A stretch of DNA of 64,000 nucleotides from Myroides phaeus (GTDB lineage: Bacteria; Bacteroidota; Bacteroidia; Flavobacteriales; Flavobacteriaceae), in assembly GCF_009799805.1 (NCBI RefSeq), contig NZ_CP047050.1:1874001-1938000 (forward strand), read 5' to 3'. The stretch's first letter is position 1; the number at the start of each line of letters is the position of its first letter. The translations under genes and the position numbers were made by a program. A model generated the notes under the pieces. It was given only the letters and a program-made list of their open reading frames with translations. It was not told the DNA's origin and ran no database searches. Below, piece by piece: positions 9,257 through 19,587 of this stretch.

Positions 9257-10660
9257 TTATATTAGTAAACGTAAATGTTCTCCTTTCAAAGTGACAATAT
9301 CTGCCTTTATTTTTTGAGAAAGCCCTACCTGATTTAGGATGTCTTTGGCCTGATTTATAGACATAATTTTAATTCCATTGATAGAAATAAGCAAGCTACC
9401 CTCTAATTCTCTCTTGTAATTTGACAGTTCTTTGTCTGTAATTCGCACTATTTTGATACCGTAATTGATGTTGTTTTCTTCTCGATCTTCGTCACTTAAT
9501 TCTTCGAATTCAATTCCCTTATAGGCAAATTGCTGATTCTCTCGTTTAATTAAGGCAATTTGCGTTTGCTGTGGTTCGTTATCTCTAATAAAACTAATAT
9601 CAACTAAATCATTTGGTCTTTTTGTGTTGAGCACGGACTTAATATCTACAAATGTCTTAATGTCTTTGTTGTTGATTTTTGTTATGATATCTCCCGTTTT
9701 TATTCCTGCCTTTTCAGCTCCGGAATTAGGAGTAATCTCTTTGACATAAAAACCGTTTTTCGTGTTTTTTAAGTTTAGTTCTGCTATGAGCTGTTGGTTT
9801 AACTCAAAACCACTTACCCCAAGTACCCCTTGTTGTACGTTTCCATACTCTAACAAATCCTCAACTATTTTACGGGTTACATTAGACGGAACTGCAAAGG
9901 CATAACCGACATAAGAACCGGTGTTGGATGAAATCATTGTGTTGATACCGATTAGTTCTCCACGCGTGTTTACCAATGCACCACCACTGTTACCAGGGTT
10001 GATAGCAGCATCAGTTTGTATAAACGACTGTATACCTGTTTTAGATAAGTTTCTTGCTTTAGCAGATACAATTCCCGCTGTAACCGTTGAGGTTAAGTTA
10101 AATGGATTACCAACAGCCAATACCCATTCTCCCAATTGGATATTGTCAGAATCTCCAAATACGATGTAGGGCAGTTTGTCTTTAGGTTCTATTTTTAGCA
10201 GGGCAATGTCCATTTGTTTATCTGTACCAATGAGTTTTGCTTTATAAGTCTCATCGTTATTTAAGGTCACCTCTAATTCAGACGAATTAGCAATTACGTG
10301 GTTGTTGGTTACAATATATCCATCTTCTGTAATGATAACTCCAGAACCTGTACCCACTTGTGCTTGTGTACCTCCTTTATATCCGTAGAAAAATTCTAAC
10401 AACGGATTAGAACGCGTAGTGATATAGCTTAGGTTTTTAACGTGAACTACCGCATTGACGGTGCTTTCTGCCGATTTTGTAAAGTCAAGACTGCCTGGAA
10501 GAGGAGTAATGCGCGATGCCTGAGTAGTGTCTGGCAACGCATTTTCAGTAGTATTTAGCTCTTGTGCTTGTTGTTTATTTTCAAATAAAATTTTATATCC
10601 TCCTAATGTTAGAGCACCACTAAGAAGACTGATAAAGAATATACTAAGAGTTTTCTTCAT
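9257..10660 (-). CDS. degQ: HtrA/Deg family periplasmic serine protease
   Basis: Periplasmic protease and chaperone for misfolded envelope proteins. An N-terminal signal or anchor segment (about residues 4-22) precedes a trypsin-like domain with the complete triad H121 (VTNNHV), D151 (MDIALLKI) and S225 (GNSGGAL). A first PDZ domain follows (about 285-380, with GAEKAGIKTGDIITKIN). A shorter second PDZ-like region ends the protein at 467 residues. DegP, DegQ and DegS cannot be separated on sequence alone, so the symbol is approximate. The gene is divergent from dapF and single. Confidence 0.9.
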   Translation of the reverse strand: MKKTLSIFFISLLSGALTLGGYKILFENKQQAQELNTTENALPDTTQASRITPLPGSLDFTKSAESTVNAVVHVKNLSYITTRSNPLLEFFYGYKGGTQAQVGTGSGVIITEDGYIVTNNHVIANSSELEVTLNNDETYKAKLIGTDKQMDIALLKIEPKDKLPYIVFGDSDNIQLGEWVLAVGNPFNLTSTVTAGIVSAKARNLSKTGIQSFIQTDAAINPGNSGGALVNTRGELIGINTMISSNTGSYVGYAFAVPSNVTRKIVEDLLEYGNVQQGVLGVSGFELNQQLIAELNLKNTKNGFYVKEITPNSGAEKAGIKTGDIITKINNKDIKTFVDIKSVLNTKRPNDLVDISFIRDNEPQQTQIALIKRENQQFAYKGIEFEELSDEDREENNINYGIKIVRITDKELSNYKRELEGSLLISINGIKIMSINQAKDILNQVGLSQKIKADIVTLKGEHLRLLI

Positions 10661-10703
10661 AATAGAATATTATTTAACTGTTTAAGAGTAAAAATAAGAA
10701 ACT

Positions 10704-10732
10704 AAAATTTATAGAGTAAATGCTTTAACCAA
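10704..10732 (-). promoter_or_regulatory. Possible promoter of the HtrA gene
   Basis: On the minus strand TTG (10732-10730) lies 18 bases ahead of TAAATTTT (10711-10704), a 7-of-8 match to TAnnTTTG. It is 44 bases upstream of the start codon. Confidence 0.4.
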
Positions 10733-10797
10733 CACTTAACAATGTGAACTAACGCACAATTATTTGTAAATTTACCCCTTTAATAAATTAAAGGTAT

Positions 10798-11583
10798 ATG
10801 ATTAAGTTTTATAAATATCAAGGAACAGGGAACGACTTTGTGATGATTGACAACAGAAGTGGGTTCTTTCCAAAACAAGACAAAGCGTTAGTTGCTTTTT
10901 TATGTCACCGTCGTTTTGGTGTAGGAGGAGATGGTTTGATATTATTAGAAAACGATGAACAGTACGACTTTAGAATGGTTTACTTTAACGCAGATGGTAG
11001 TGAGAGTACAATGTGTGGTAATGGAGGGAGATGTTTAGTTGCTTTTGCAAAGCAGTTGGGAATAATAACAAATGATAAATGCCGTTTTATTGCTATTGAT
11101 GGAGAACACAATGCTACGATAGATAAAGATAACAAGGTGTCGTTACAGATGATTGACGTGCAAGAGATCACTGTAAATAAAGAATATTGCTTTTTAAATA
11201 CGGGTTCACCTCATCACGTGGAGTTGGTTAGAAATGTAAAGGAGTACGATGTTTTTAACAACGGAAAGGAGATTCGCGAAAGTGAACTATATGCTCCAGG
11301 AGGTACTAATGTGAACTTTGTAGAGCAAGAAGGTCCTAATCATTTTAGAATAAGAACGTTTGAAAGAGGAGTAGAAGACGAGACTTTATCTTGTGGTACG
11401 GGAGCAACAGCGGTGGCTATCTCTATGTATTTAACAGGAAAGGCAGACGATACTACTATAAAGATTGACGTGGAAGGTGGGAACCTAAAGGTTGCTTTTG
11501 AGGTAGATGAAAACAAGAAGTTTAGCAAGGTGTTCTTAAATGGTCCGGCTGAATTAGTGTTTGAAGGAACAATTGAAATTTAA
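10798..11583 (+). CDS. dapF: Diaminopimelate epimerase
   Basis: Converts LL-diaminopimelate to the meso form for lysine and peptidoglycan synthesis, in the cytoplasm without a cofactor. The N-terminal KYQGTGNDFVMID signature is present. Both catalytic cysteines are visible: C73 in MCGNGGRC and C199 in LSCGTGATA. The 261-residue length is normal. The next gene starts five bases after the stop, and mltG follows, so the three genes are probably co-transcribed; two of them (dapF and mltG) serve the cell wall. Confidence 0.96.
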   Translation: MIKFYKYQGTGNDFVMIDNRSGFFPKQDKALVAFLCHRRFGVGGDGLILLENDEQYDFRMVYFNADGSESTMCGNGGRCLVAFAKQLGIITNDKCRFIAIDGEHNATIDKDNKVSLQMIDVQEITVNKEYCFLNTGSPHHVELVRNVKEYDVFNNGKEIRESELYAPGGTNVNFVEQEGPNHFRIRTFERGVEDETLSCGTGATAVAISMYLTGKADDTTIKIDVEGGNLKVAFEVDENKKFSKVFLNGPAELVFEGTIEI

Positions 11584-11587
11584 AGAG

Positions 11588-12112
11588 ATGTTGCATATTC
11601 AAGGAGAAACGATTTATCTGCGTGCTTTAGAGCCAGAGGATTTAGAGTTTATATATCAGATTGAAAACGATATGTCGCTGTGGGAGGTTAGTAATACGCA
11701 AACGCCATACAGTCGATTTTTAATTCACCAATATTTAGAAAATGCCCATTTAGATATTTATGAGGCAAAACAATTGCGCTTGGTAATTTGTGATAAAGAC
11801 GACAAGGCTACACTTGGATTGATAGACTTGTTTGACTTTGATCCTAAGAACAATAAAGCGGGGGTTGGAATCGTTATTCAAGACCTTAATGAACGCAATA
11901 GGGGTATTGGTTCAGAAGCGTTAGAATTGGTTATAAATTACAGCCAACAGTATTTGGGATTAAACCAATTGTATGCTAATATTGCAACTGATAATACGGC
12001 AAGTACACACTTGTTTACCAAGTATGGTTTTGAACTAATTGGCGTTAAAAAACAATGGAATAAAGTTGGCTCTGTCTATAAAGATGAGGCTATGTATCAA
12101 TTAATATTTTAA
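11588..12112 (+). CDS. GNAT family N-acetyltransferase, RimJ/SpeG-like
   Basis: Acetyl-CoA-dependent N-acetyltransferase with the acetyl-CoA-binding segment ERNRGIGSEAL and a C-terminal ASTHLFTKYGFELIG motif typical of RimJ/RimL and SpeG relatives. The acceptor substrate is not predictable. The frame is open further upstream from a TTG at 11561 inside dapF, but the ATG at 11588 gives the natural start IQGETIYLRALEPEDLEF region and a 174-residue protein. It is tightly spaced between dapF and mltG. Confidence 0.85.
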   Translation: MLHIQGETIYLRALEPEDLEFIYQIENDMSLWEVSNTQTPYSRFLIHQYLENAHLDIYEAKQLRLVICDKDDKATLGLIDLFDFDPKNNKAGVGIVIQDLNERNRGIGSEALELVINYSQQYLGLNQLYANIATDNTASTHLFTKYGFELIGVKKQWNKVGSVYKDEAMYQLIF

Positions 12113-12121
12113 AGAGTAGTT

Positions 12122-13159
12122 ATGAAATTAAAGAACATCTTAGTTTTACTTGTAGTATTAGGAGGATTCGGTTTATTAGGATATCTGTACGTTTGGTACG
12201 GAAAGGCATTTTCTCCAAACTTACACGGATGGGATGAAAAAGAATATGTGTACTTAACAGAGGGAGATAATTTTCAAACTGTGGTTAAGAAGTTAGAGCC
12301 GTATTTGAATGATGTGAATGGTTTTGAGGAGATCGCTGAACAACGAAGCTACTCTGGAAATATTATGGGTGGAAAGTTCAAGTTGAGAAACGGAATGAAC
12401 AGTTACGACCTTATTCAAGCTTTGAGAGATAATGTGCCTGTTCGTTTGACGTTTAATAATATGGAGCGCGTTGAAAACTTGGCAGGGCGTATGGCAGCAC
12501 AAGTTGAACCAGATAGTTTAGCTTTCTTACAATCGTTTTACGACGAGAGTTTCTTGAAAGAAACAGGGTTTACAAAAGAGAATGTATTGACGTGTTTTTT
12601 ACCAGAAACGTATGAGTTTTATTGGAATGTAAATCCGTTGAAAATTAGAAATAGAGTGCACAAAGAGTATATCCGTTTTTGGAATGCTGAGCGTGAGGAG
12701 AAAGCAAAAGCTTTGGGATTAACTCCTATTGAAGTGTCTATTTTAGCGTCTATCGTACAAAAAGAAACTTCTAAAAATGACGAGAAGTCTAAAGTAGCGG
12801 GTGTATATCTTAACCGCTTAAAAATGGGAATGCCTTTACAAGCTGATCCAACAGTGGTGTATGCTAAGAAATTATATACAGGTGATTTTGATCAAGTAAT
12901 CAAAAGAGTGTACTTAAAAGACACTGAAGTACCATCTCCGTATAATACGTATCAAAATACTGGATTGCCTCCAGGGCCAATCTTTATGGCAGATAAGAAT
13001 ACAATTGACGCTGTGTTAAATGCAGAGAAACACGATTATGTGTATTTCTGTGCAAGCGTTGAGAAAATGGGGTATCACGAGTTTGCTGTTACTTTAGCGC
13101 AACACAATGCTAATAGTAGAAAATACAGTGCTTGGTTAAACCAAAATGGAATAAAATAA
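12122..13159 (+). CDS. mltG: Endolytic murein transglycosylase
   Basis: Inner-membrane enzyme that cleaves nascent peptidoglycan strands and sets glycan length. There is one N-terminal membrane segment (about residues 5-25), a LysM-like region, and the YceG/MltG domain. The catalytic glutamate is visible at E215 in SIVQKET, with FLPETYEFY and the LPPGPI segment also typical. At 345 residues the length is normal. It begins nine bases after the acetyltransferase and ends at a strong terminator, closing the dapF-GNAT-mltG unit. Confidence 0.94.
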   Translation: MKLKNILVLLVVLGGFGLLGYLYVWYGKAFSPNLHGWDEKEYVYLTEGDNFQTVVKKLEPYLNDVNGFEEIAEQRSYSGNIMGGKFKLRNGMNSYDLIQALRDNVPVRLTFNNMERVENLAGRMAAQVEPDSLAFLQSFYDESFLKETGFTKENVLTCFLPETYEFYWNVNPLKIRNRVHKEYIRFWNAEREEKAKALGLTPIEVSILASIVQKETSKNDEKSKVAGVYLNRLKMGMPLQADPTVVYAKKLYTGDFDQVIKRVYLKDTEVPSPYNTYQNTGLPPGPIFMADKNTIDAVLNAEKHDYVYFCASVEKMGYHEFAVTLAQHNANSRKYSAWLNQNGIK

Positions 13160-13178
13160 ACAGTTTGTTTTTATACGT

Positions 13179-13213
13179 AAAAGAGGATGTCTATATAGGC
13201 ATCCTCTTTTTTT
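13179..13213 (+). terminator. Terminator after mltG
   Basis: AAAGAGGATG pairs with CATCCTCTTT around a 10-base loop, followed by a T run, 20 bases after the stop. Confidence 0.85.
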
Positions 13214-13351
13214 GACTTGTAGTGTAGTATATTGTATTAGCGTTTTGAAAGTTTTAAATGGTTTTGATTTCATTGCGTTAGGATGATGAGTTCAAAGGCA
13301 ATCTCAAAAAAGGGTGTGAAAGTAAGTATGAGGAGATAGCGTAGTGTCGGC

Positions 13352-13392
13352 ATATAAAAGAAAAGGGAGAACATTGCGATGTTCTCCCTTTT
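13352..13392 (-). terminator. Terminator of the RND efflux operon
   Basis: A perfect 14-base stem (AAAAGGGAGAACAT with ATGTTCTCCCTTTT) with a 4-base loop lies 45 bases after the stop of the last efflux gene on the minus strand. T-rich sequence follows in that direction. Confidence 0.8.
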
Positions 13393-13436
13393 AGGTTTTT
13401 CTATTTAAAGTTTGGTTACTTTACTCGTTTCGTAAA

Positions 13437-14909
13437 CTATTTCCAACCTCCTCCAAGAGATTTGTATAGCTTAACTCTCGATAGCAATTTGTTTTGTTTA
13501 AGTTTATTCAAATTCAACTCACTATCAAGCATATTTTTTTGTGCGTTGATTACCTCAATATATGTTGCATATCCACTATTAAATAATAAGTTAGATTGCT
13601 TAACCCCTAATCTTGATGTAGAAACTTGTTCCTCTGCAATATCAATTTGCTCTCTCACAGTTTCAGATGTAATCAAAGCATCTGTTACTTCTGTTATTGC
13701 TGTGTAAACTGTTTTCTGAAAGTCAATCTCTGACTTCGTTCTTTCAATTTTAGCTACTTCAAAGTCTGTTTTTAGTTTCTTTTTATTGAAAATAGGAGCA
13801 GTAAGTTTACCAACTAAACCACCAAAAAGAGAACCAGGAATATTGAACCAATTAGATCCTAACATACTGTTTAATCCTCCTGTAAGGTCTATTTGTAATG
13901 ATGGATATCTACTTGTTTGTGTTACCCCTACAATAGCATTTTTAGCTTGTAATTCTAATTCTGCTGCTTGTACATCAGGTCTTTGACTAATCATATACAA
14001 CGGAATACCTGTTGTCAGGGTTTCGTCGTATTTCACATCAGCTAATTTGGTGTCCCTTTCAATATCATTAGGCAACTGACCAGTAAGTAATGACAAGGCA
14101 TTTTCTTGAATAGCAATCTGTTGTTTCAAAGAAGGAATTAAGGCTTTGGCAACCAACATTTGGTTACGCGTTTGCTGAATCGCCAAGGAAGTGATTTGTC
14201 CCGCATCGCGTTGTAATTCTACAATCTTCAGGGTGTTTTTAGTCAACTCATAGTTGGTTTCAGCTACTTCCATTTGTGCGTCTAACAACAGTAAGTTGTA
14301 ATATCCCTCAGCAATATTAGCAATTAAAGTAGTTTGTACTGCTTTCTTAGCCTCATTGGTCTGTAAGTATCTTGCTAATGCCTCTGTACTTTTACTCTTT
14401 ATTTTTCCCCAAATATCTATTTCCCAGCTCAACCCTAAACCAGTGATGTATTGTGCCGAGTTTACATACATATTATCAGGAGCATCTTTCCCCTTGTCAG
14501 CATAGTACTTAGAAGAAGGCGAGCCATAGTAGTTTTGAGATTTATATTGATAAGAAACACTTCCCATATCCATATTAATTGAAGGCAACCATTCTAATTT
14601 AGCTTGGCCCGCTTTCATATTGGCAATTTCAATGTTTTTGACCGCATTCTGCATATCAAAGTTGTGTTCTAATCCTTTCTCAATTAAGTGGATTAACGTT
14701 TCATCTTCAAAGAACGTTCTCCAATCAATATCAGCAATACCAACAGAGTCGCTTGCTGTTCTAATTGAATCACTTTGTCCTCTATAGCTTTCAGGCAAGT
14801 CTAATTGAGGTGCTCTGTATTTCGATTGTGGTGCACAAGATTGTAATGCCACCAAAGCAGAAACCATCGAAGCATATAAAGTGTATGTTAATATTCTTTT
14901 TGTATTCAT
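13437..14909 (-). CDS. RND efflux outer-membrane channel lipoprotein, NodT/OprM type
   Basis: Outer-membrane factor of a tripartite multidrug efflux pump. The N-terminus is a lipoprotein signal ending in ALQSC at about residue 25. Two OEP repeats follow, with long helical stretches of the channel barrel and the YNLLLLDAQ and ISQRPDVQAAE segments typical of the NodT family. The 490-residue length fits OprM homologues. It is the last of three genes; its start lies only 12 bases from the stop of the RND permease. The drug range cannot be read from the sequence. Confidence 0.92.
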   Translation of the reverse strand: MNTKRILTYTLYASMVSALVALQSCAPQSKYRAPQLDLPESYRGQSDSIRTASDSVGIADIDWRTFFEDETLIHLIEKGLEHNFDMQNAVKNIEIANMKAGQAKLEWLPSINMDMGSVSYQYKSQNYYGSPSSKYYADKGKDAPDNMYVNSAQYITGLGLSWEIDIWGKIKSKSTEALARYLQTNEAKKAVQTTLIANIAEGYYNLLLLDAQMEVAETNYELTKNTLKIVELQRDAGQITSLAIQQTRNQMLVAKALIPSLKQQIAIQENALSLLTGQLPNDIERDTKLADVKYDETLTTGIPLYMISQRPDVQAAELELQAKNAIVGVTQTSRYPSLQIDLTGGLNSMLGSNWFNIPGSLFGGLVGKLTAPIFNKKKLKTDFEVAKIERTKSEIDFQKTVYTAITEVTDALITSETVREQIDIAEEQVSTSRLGVKQSNLLFNSGYATYIEVINAQKNMLDSELNLNKLKQNKLLSRVKLYKSLGGGWK

Positions 14910-14921
14910 AGGTTTCTATTT

Positions 14922-17900
14922 TTAGTCGTTAGTAAATTTTGCTTTAAGTTTTTCATCCCACGTTTGGAAAATGAAGAATAGTACAGGGATAATAAAAATC
15001 CCTACGATTACTCCACATACCATACCTCCAGCGGCACTAAAACTGATAGAATGGTTACCTTGAGCAGATGGACCAACAGTAAACATCAATGGAATTAATC
15101 CAGCTACGAAAGCAAATGATGTCATCAAGATTGGTCTTAAACGCATCTTAGACCCCTCTATAGCTGCGTCAAAAATAGATAGACCATTGCGTCTTTGTTG
15201 TAGAGCAAACTCCACAATCAGAATAGCGTTCTTAGCTAATAAACCAATCAGCATAATCAGACCTACTTGTACATAGATGTTATTTTGTAATCCCGCTAAG
15301 TTTACAAATAGCGCAACCCCTAATAACCCCGTTGGTACAGTAAGTAAAATTGCAATAGGCAATAAATAACTCTCGTACTGTGCACATAGTAAGAAGTAAA
15401 CAAATACAATACTCAAGGCGAAAATCAAGATAGCTTGGTTACCTGAGTCTTTTTCTTCTAAAGACATTCCTGTAAACTCATACGAATAGTTACCAGGTAT
15501 TTTCCCTGTTACCTCTTCAATGGCTTTCATAGCATCTCCTGTACTATAACCCGTAGCAGGTGTAGCTTTAATAGAAATAGAGTTGTATAAGTTATATCTC
15601 GTTACCGTTTGTGGACCTAATGTTTTTTTCAGTTTAATCAACGTATTGGCAGGCAACATTTCACCGTCTTTGTTTTTCACGTAAATAGAACGGAATGACT
15701 CTGGACTTTCTCTAAATGGAATATCTGCTTGCATATACACACGGTATGTACGTCCAAATCTGTTGAAATCCCCAGCTTTTATACGACCGTAGTAATTCTT
15801 AACCGTTGTCATTAAATCTTTTACGCTAACGCCTAAAGATTTTGCTTTCACATAGTCAATCTCTAATAAGTATTGAGGGTAATTGGCTTTAAAAGAAGTA
15901 AATGCATTTGCAATTTCATCTCTGCTTTTCAATTCTTTAATCACCTCATCACTAACCTTACTGAATTCGTCGAATCCACCACCCATACGGTCTTGAAGAA
16001 CAAATTCAATACCACCGAAGTCACCAAATCCTGAAATAGTAGGTCTTGGGAATACGTTGAATGACGCCTCGTTAATAACAGATAAGTCGGTTTGAATCTC
16101 CTCAATAATCTTATCTATATTCTTTGTTTTTCCTCTTTCTTTGTACGGTTTCAAATTAAGGAAACCAACAGCAAATGACGGACTCGCGTTACCATCAATG
16201 GCGTTATAACCAGAAATAGCAGTCATTCCCTCAATATCCGTACGTTGTTTTAAAATACTATCTGCTTTAGCAAGAACAACTTTTGTACGTGCTAACGAAG
16301 CACCAGGAGGCATTGCTAAAGAGTATGTAATATAACTGTCGTCTTCTCTTGGAATAAATGAAGAAGGCGTTTTGTATAAGAATACAACTCCTAATCCGAT
16401 GATTAATGCCAATCCGGCAATAGCCACTTTTTTATTGGTGATTAACTTCTTAATTGTAGCTACATATTTTTCAGTGAAACTGTCAAATGCTGTGTTGAAA
16501 GCAAAGAAGAATCTACCACTTACGCGTTGTACTGTGTTTTTATTTTTCTTTGCTACATACTCATCTCCTGATGGTTGTTTTAAAAACAAAGCACATAAAG
16601 CAGGACTCAACGTTAATGCGTTTACAGCTGAAATAAGAATAGCAAAGGCAAGGGTATAGGCAAATTGCTTATAGAATATACCAGCAGGACCTTGCATAAA
16701 ACCAACAGGTAAGAACACAGCTGACATTACTAAAGTAATAGAGATAATAGCTCTTGTAATCTCGTTCATCGTTGAGATTGTAGCTTCTTTTGCTTTCATT
16801 CCCGTCTGATGCATTTTCTCGTGTATAGCCTCAACCACTACAATGGCGTCATCTACTACAATACCAATGGCGAGCACTAAAGCAAACATTGTTAATACGT
16901 TAATAGAGAATCCCATTAAGTAGATAAAGAACAACGTACCTACCAGTGAAATAGGAATAGCAATAGCGGGAATAATTGTTGATCTAAAGTCTTGTAAGAA
17001 TAAGTAAACAATGATAAACACTAAGAAGAAAGCCTCGAAAAGCGTACTCTTTACTTGGTTAATCGACTCGTCAATCTGATTCTTTACAGAGTAGCTAATT
17101 TCATAGTGTACTCCTTTTGGGAACGACTTAGAAACGCGTTCTAATACTTTTCTAACGGCAATATCAATATCTCTGGCATTTGAACCAGCAGTTTGCGTAA
17201 TGTTCATTGTCAATCCAGGGTAACCGTTTACACTGTTATCACTCCCCACGTTAGACGCGCCAAACTCCACTCTTGCTACATCTTTTAATAGTAAAACAGA
17301 ACCGTCTTTGTTTGTTTTAATTACAATGTTTTCATATTGCTCAGGTTGACTAAATCTACCTTTGTGTTTCAATGATGTTTCAAATGCCTCATCAGATGTT
17401 TCTCCAAAAGCACCAGGAGCAATTTCAAAGTTTTGATCTTTAATCGCACTAATGATGTCTTGAGGAGTTAGACTATATAAAGCCAGTTTTTCTGGGTTTA
17501 ACCACGTTCTCATTGAGTAATCACGTGCACCAATACGTCCAACAGATGCAACTCCGGGAACCCTTAGTAGTTCACGGTTGATATTAATCTGTGTGTATGC
17601 TTGTAAGAAAGTTTCGTCATACACCTCTTCAGGGTGGTCACTGTAAAAGTTAATCGTCATAATATTACCACTCTGACGAGGAGTAACAGAAATACCGTTT
17701 TCATTAACTTCAGACGGCAAATCACCTGACGCTTTACTTACTCTGTTTTGTACGTTTACAGATGCTTGGTCAGGGTCAGTACCTGCTTTAAAATATACGT
17801 TTATAGTTCCCGATCCACTGTTACTTGCTTTTGAACTAATGTAACTCATATTGTCAACCCCATTGATAGATTCCTCAATCGGTAATAAGACACTCTGAGC

Positions 17901-18071
17901 AACAGTTTCAGCATTTGCACCAGGGTATGAAGTAGAGACAGTAACACTCGGTGGTGCAATCTCTGGGAAACGTGTTATCGGTAATAATGTAAGTCCAACT
18001 AACCCAAGTAATAAGAACATAATTGATATTACTGTAGCCAGGATAGGACGATTTATAATAGCTTTTAACAT
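14922..18071 (-). CDS. RND multidrug efflux permease, AcrB/HAE1 family
   Basis: Proton-driven inner-membrane pump subunit that exports hydrophobic compounds. At 1049 residues with twelve predicted membrane segments and two large periplasmic loops it matches AcrB and MexB. The start [15 protein letters not shown] and the TM4 segment [18 protein letters not shown] with its paired aspartates of the proton relay are visible. A second conserved segment, [14 protein letters not shown], is in the C-terminal half. It lies between the adaptor and outer-membrane genes in the usual A-B-C order. Specificity is unknown. Confidence 0.95.
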   Translation of the reverse strand: MLKAIINRPILATVISIMFLLLGLVGLTLLPITRFPEIAPPSVTVSTSYPGANAETVAQSVLLPIEESINGVDNMSYISSKASNSGSGTINVYFKAGTDPDQASVNVQNRVSKASGDLPSEVNENGISVTPRQSGNIMTINFYSDHPEEVYDETFLQAYTQININRELLRVPGVASVGRIGARDYSMRTWLNPEKLALYSLTPQDIISAIKDQNFEIAPGAFGETSDEAFETSLKHKGRFSQPEQYENIVIKTNKDGSVLLLKDVARVEFGASNVGSDNSVNGYPGLTMNITQTAGSNARDIDIAVRKVLERVSKSFPKGVHYEISYSVKNQIDESINQVKSTLFEAFFLVFIIVYLFLQDFRSTIIPAIAIPISLVGTLFFIYLMGFSINVLTMFALVLAIGIVVDDAIVVVEAIHEKMHQTGMKAKEATISTMNEITRAIISITLVMSAVFLPVGFMQGPAGIFYKQFAYTLAFAILISAVNALTLSPALCALFLKQPSGDEYVAKKNKNTVQRVSGRFFFAFNTAFDSFTEKYVATIKKLITNKKVAIAGLALIIGLGVVFLYKTPSSFIPREDDSYITYSLAMPPGASLARTKVVLAKADSILKQRTDIEGMTAISGYNAIDGNASPSFAVGFLNLKPYKERGKTKNIDKIIEEIQTDLSVINEASFNVFPRPTISGFGDFGGIEFVLQDRMGGGFDEFSKVSDEVIKELKSRDEIANAFTSFKANYPQYLLEIDYVKAKSLGVSVKDLMTTVKNYYGRIKAGDFNRFGRTYRVYMQADIPFRESPESFRSIYVKNKDGEMLPANTLIKLKKTLGPQTVTRYNLYNSISIKATPATGYSTGDAMKAIEEVTGKIPGNYSYEFTGMSLEEKDSGNQAILIFALSIVFVYFLLCAQYESYLLPIAILLTVPTGLLGVALFVNLAGLQNNIYVQVGLIMLIGLLAKNAILIVEFALQQRRNGLSIFDAAIEGSKMRLRPILMTSFAFVAGLIPLMFTVGPSAQGNHSISFSAAGGMVCGVIVGIFIIPVLFFIFQTWDEKLKAKFTND

Positions 18072-18133
18072 ATAAAATTATTTAGTAAGGTGAGTAAAAT
18101 AACGCATAGTTCAATTGTTGTTTGACAAGTAAA

Positions 18134-19276
18134 TTAGTTGACAGGTTTTACATACATTCCTTCAGTTAATTTGTCAAAACCAGTTTTAATCACGCGGTCT
18201 CCGATTTTTAATCCTTCAGAAACAATATAGTTTGTTCCAGATACCCCGTTTAATACGATTGATTGTAATTTTACTTTGTCTTCGTTGTCTAAGATGTAAA
18301 CAAAAGTTTTGTCTTGAATAGAAGTAGTAACTTCTTGTGGAATCAAGATTACGTGAGGATTTGTTTCTTTTAATTTGATTGTTCCTGTGTTACCAGATCT
18401 CATCACATCTTGAGAGTTTGGAAATGAAGCTCTAAGAGAAATAGAACCTGTTGTACGGTTAACTTGTCCGTTAATCATATCTACTTTTCCTTTTTCAGCA
18501 TATTCGTGTCCGTCAGCTAAAATCAGCGCTACATCTGGTAAGTACTGTCCAGCTGCTGTTGTATCTGCTTTTTTATTCCCTTTGCTGAAGTATAAAAAGT
18601 CAGACTCACTCATTCCGAAGTACACATAAACTTCACTTACGTCAGAAAGTACAGTAAGCGGTTCTTTATCACTTTTAGAAACTAAGTTACCAATACGCTT
18701 AGGCATACGGCCAATGTATCCACTTACAGGAGCTTTGATTACGGTGTAGTCTAAGTTAATCTTAGCACTTGCTACAGCTGCACTTGCTTTTGCTAATGAA
18801 GCTCTTGCGATTTCGTAATTAGCTTTTGCTGTTTGCAATTGTACCTCAGCAATTACCTCATTGTCGATCAATGGTTTTAAACGGTCTATTTCAAGCTTTG
18901 CATTTTTTAGTTTAGCCTTTTCTACATTCTCTGTAGCTACCATATTGTTTAAAACCTCTTGGTAAGGTTGTGGATCCACTTTAAAAAGAGGTTGACCTTC
19001 TTTTACAAAAGCCCCTTCATCTATAAATATTTGTTCTAAAAGACCTTCTACCTGAGGGCGAATCTCTACGTTTACTTTACCCTCTATATTTCCGATATAG
19101 TCTTTAATTGTAATTGCTGTTGTTGTATCTACTTGAATGATAGGTAAAGCCAGTGCATTTTCTTTCGGATCAATCGTTTTAGAAGAACCTATATTACAGC
19201 TGTTGATACCTATCAATGTACCTATCATTATCAAAGCTGAGATTGCTACTAAAACTGTTTTTTTACTTGTTATCAT
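18134..19276 (-). CDS. RND efflux periplasmic adaptor lipoprotein (AcrA-like)
   Basis: Membrane-fusion protein joining the RND permease to the outer-membrane channel. The lipoprotein signal ends in GINSC near residue 27. The order is barrel-sandwich half (VEGLLEQIFIDEGAFVKEGQPLF), helical hairpin (about 95-165), second half (VIKAPVSGYIG), then beta-barrel and membrane-proximal domains. The 380-residue length is normal. It is the first gene of the operon, 62 bases ahead of the permease. No TetR, MarR or AraC regulator is adjacent, so control is not evident. Confidence 0.93.
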   Translation of the reverse strand: MITSKKTVLVAISALIMIGTLIGINSCNIGSSKTIDPKENALALPIIQVDTTTAITIKDYIGNIEGKVNVEIRPQVEGLLEQIFIDEGAFVKEGQPLFKVDPQPYQEVLNNMVATENVEKAKLKNAKLEIDRLKPLIDNEVIAEVQLQTAKANYEIARASLAKASAAVASAKINLDYTVIKAPVSGYIGRMPKRIGNLVSKSDKEPLTVLSDVSEVYVYFGMSESDFLYFSKGNKKADTTAAGQYLPDVALILADGHEYAEKGKVDMINGQVNRTTGSISLRASFPNSQDVMRSGNTGTIKLKETNPHVILIPQEVTTSIQDKTFVYILDNEDKVKLQSIVLNGVSGTNYIVSEGLKIGDRVIKTGFDKLTEGMYVKPVN

Positions 19277-19587
19277 TTTAAATACTGTTAATTGTTGAAG
19301 GTGAGAAATAATCTACATTGAAATACTATTCAATACTAATGCCAAAAAAGAGAAAACATATTCGAAATATTCGGTATATTTTTTGTAACGTACTGATATG
19401 TAGTTAAATACTTGGTGTTTTTTAAATAAATCAAAGTATTTAGAAAAGAAATATAAAATAAATCAAAGATTGTGAAAGTGTTGCATTGTGGGGATGTGCT
19501 CTACAAAATGAAAATGATACACTATTCTTTAATTTATTTTAAAAACCTTCTTTTTGATAAAAGAGACACTTAAATAATAGAGGAAAT
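19277..19587. other. Divergent intergenic region, efflux operon and comM
   Basis: This AT-rich gap separates the minus-strand efflux operon from comM. No gene, hairpin or convincing -33/-7 pair was recognised on either strand, although both transcription units must start here. Confidence 0.4.
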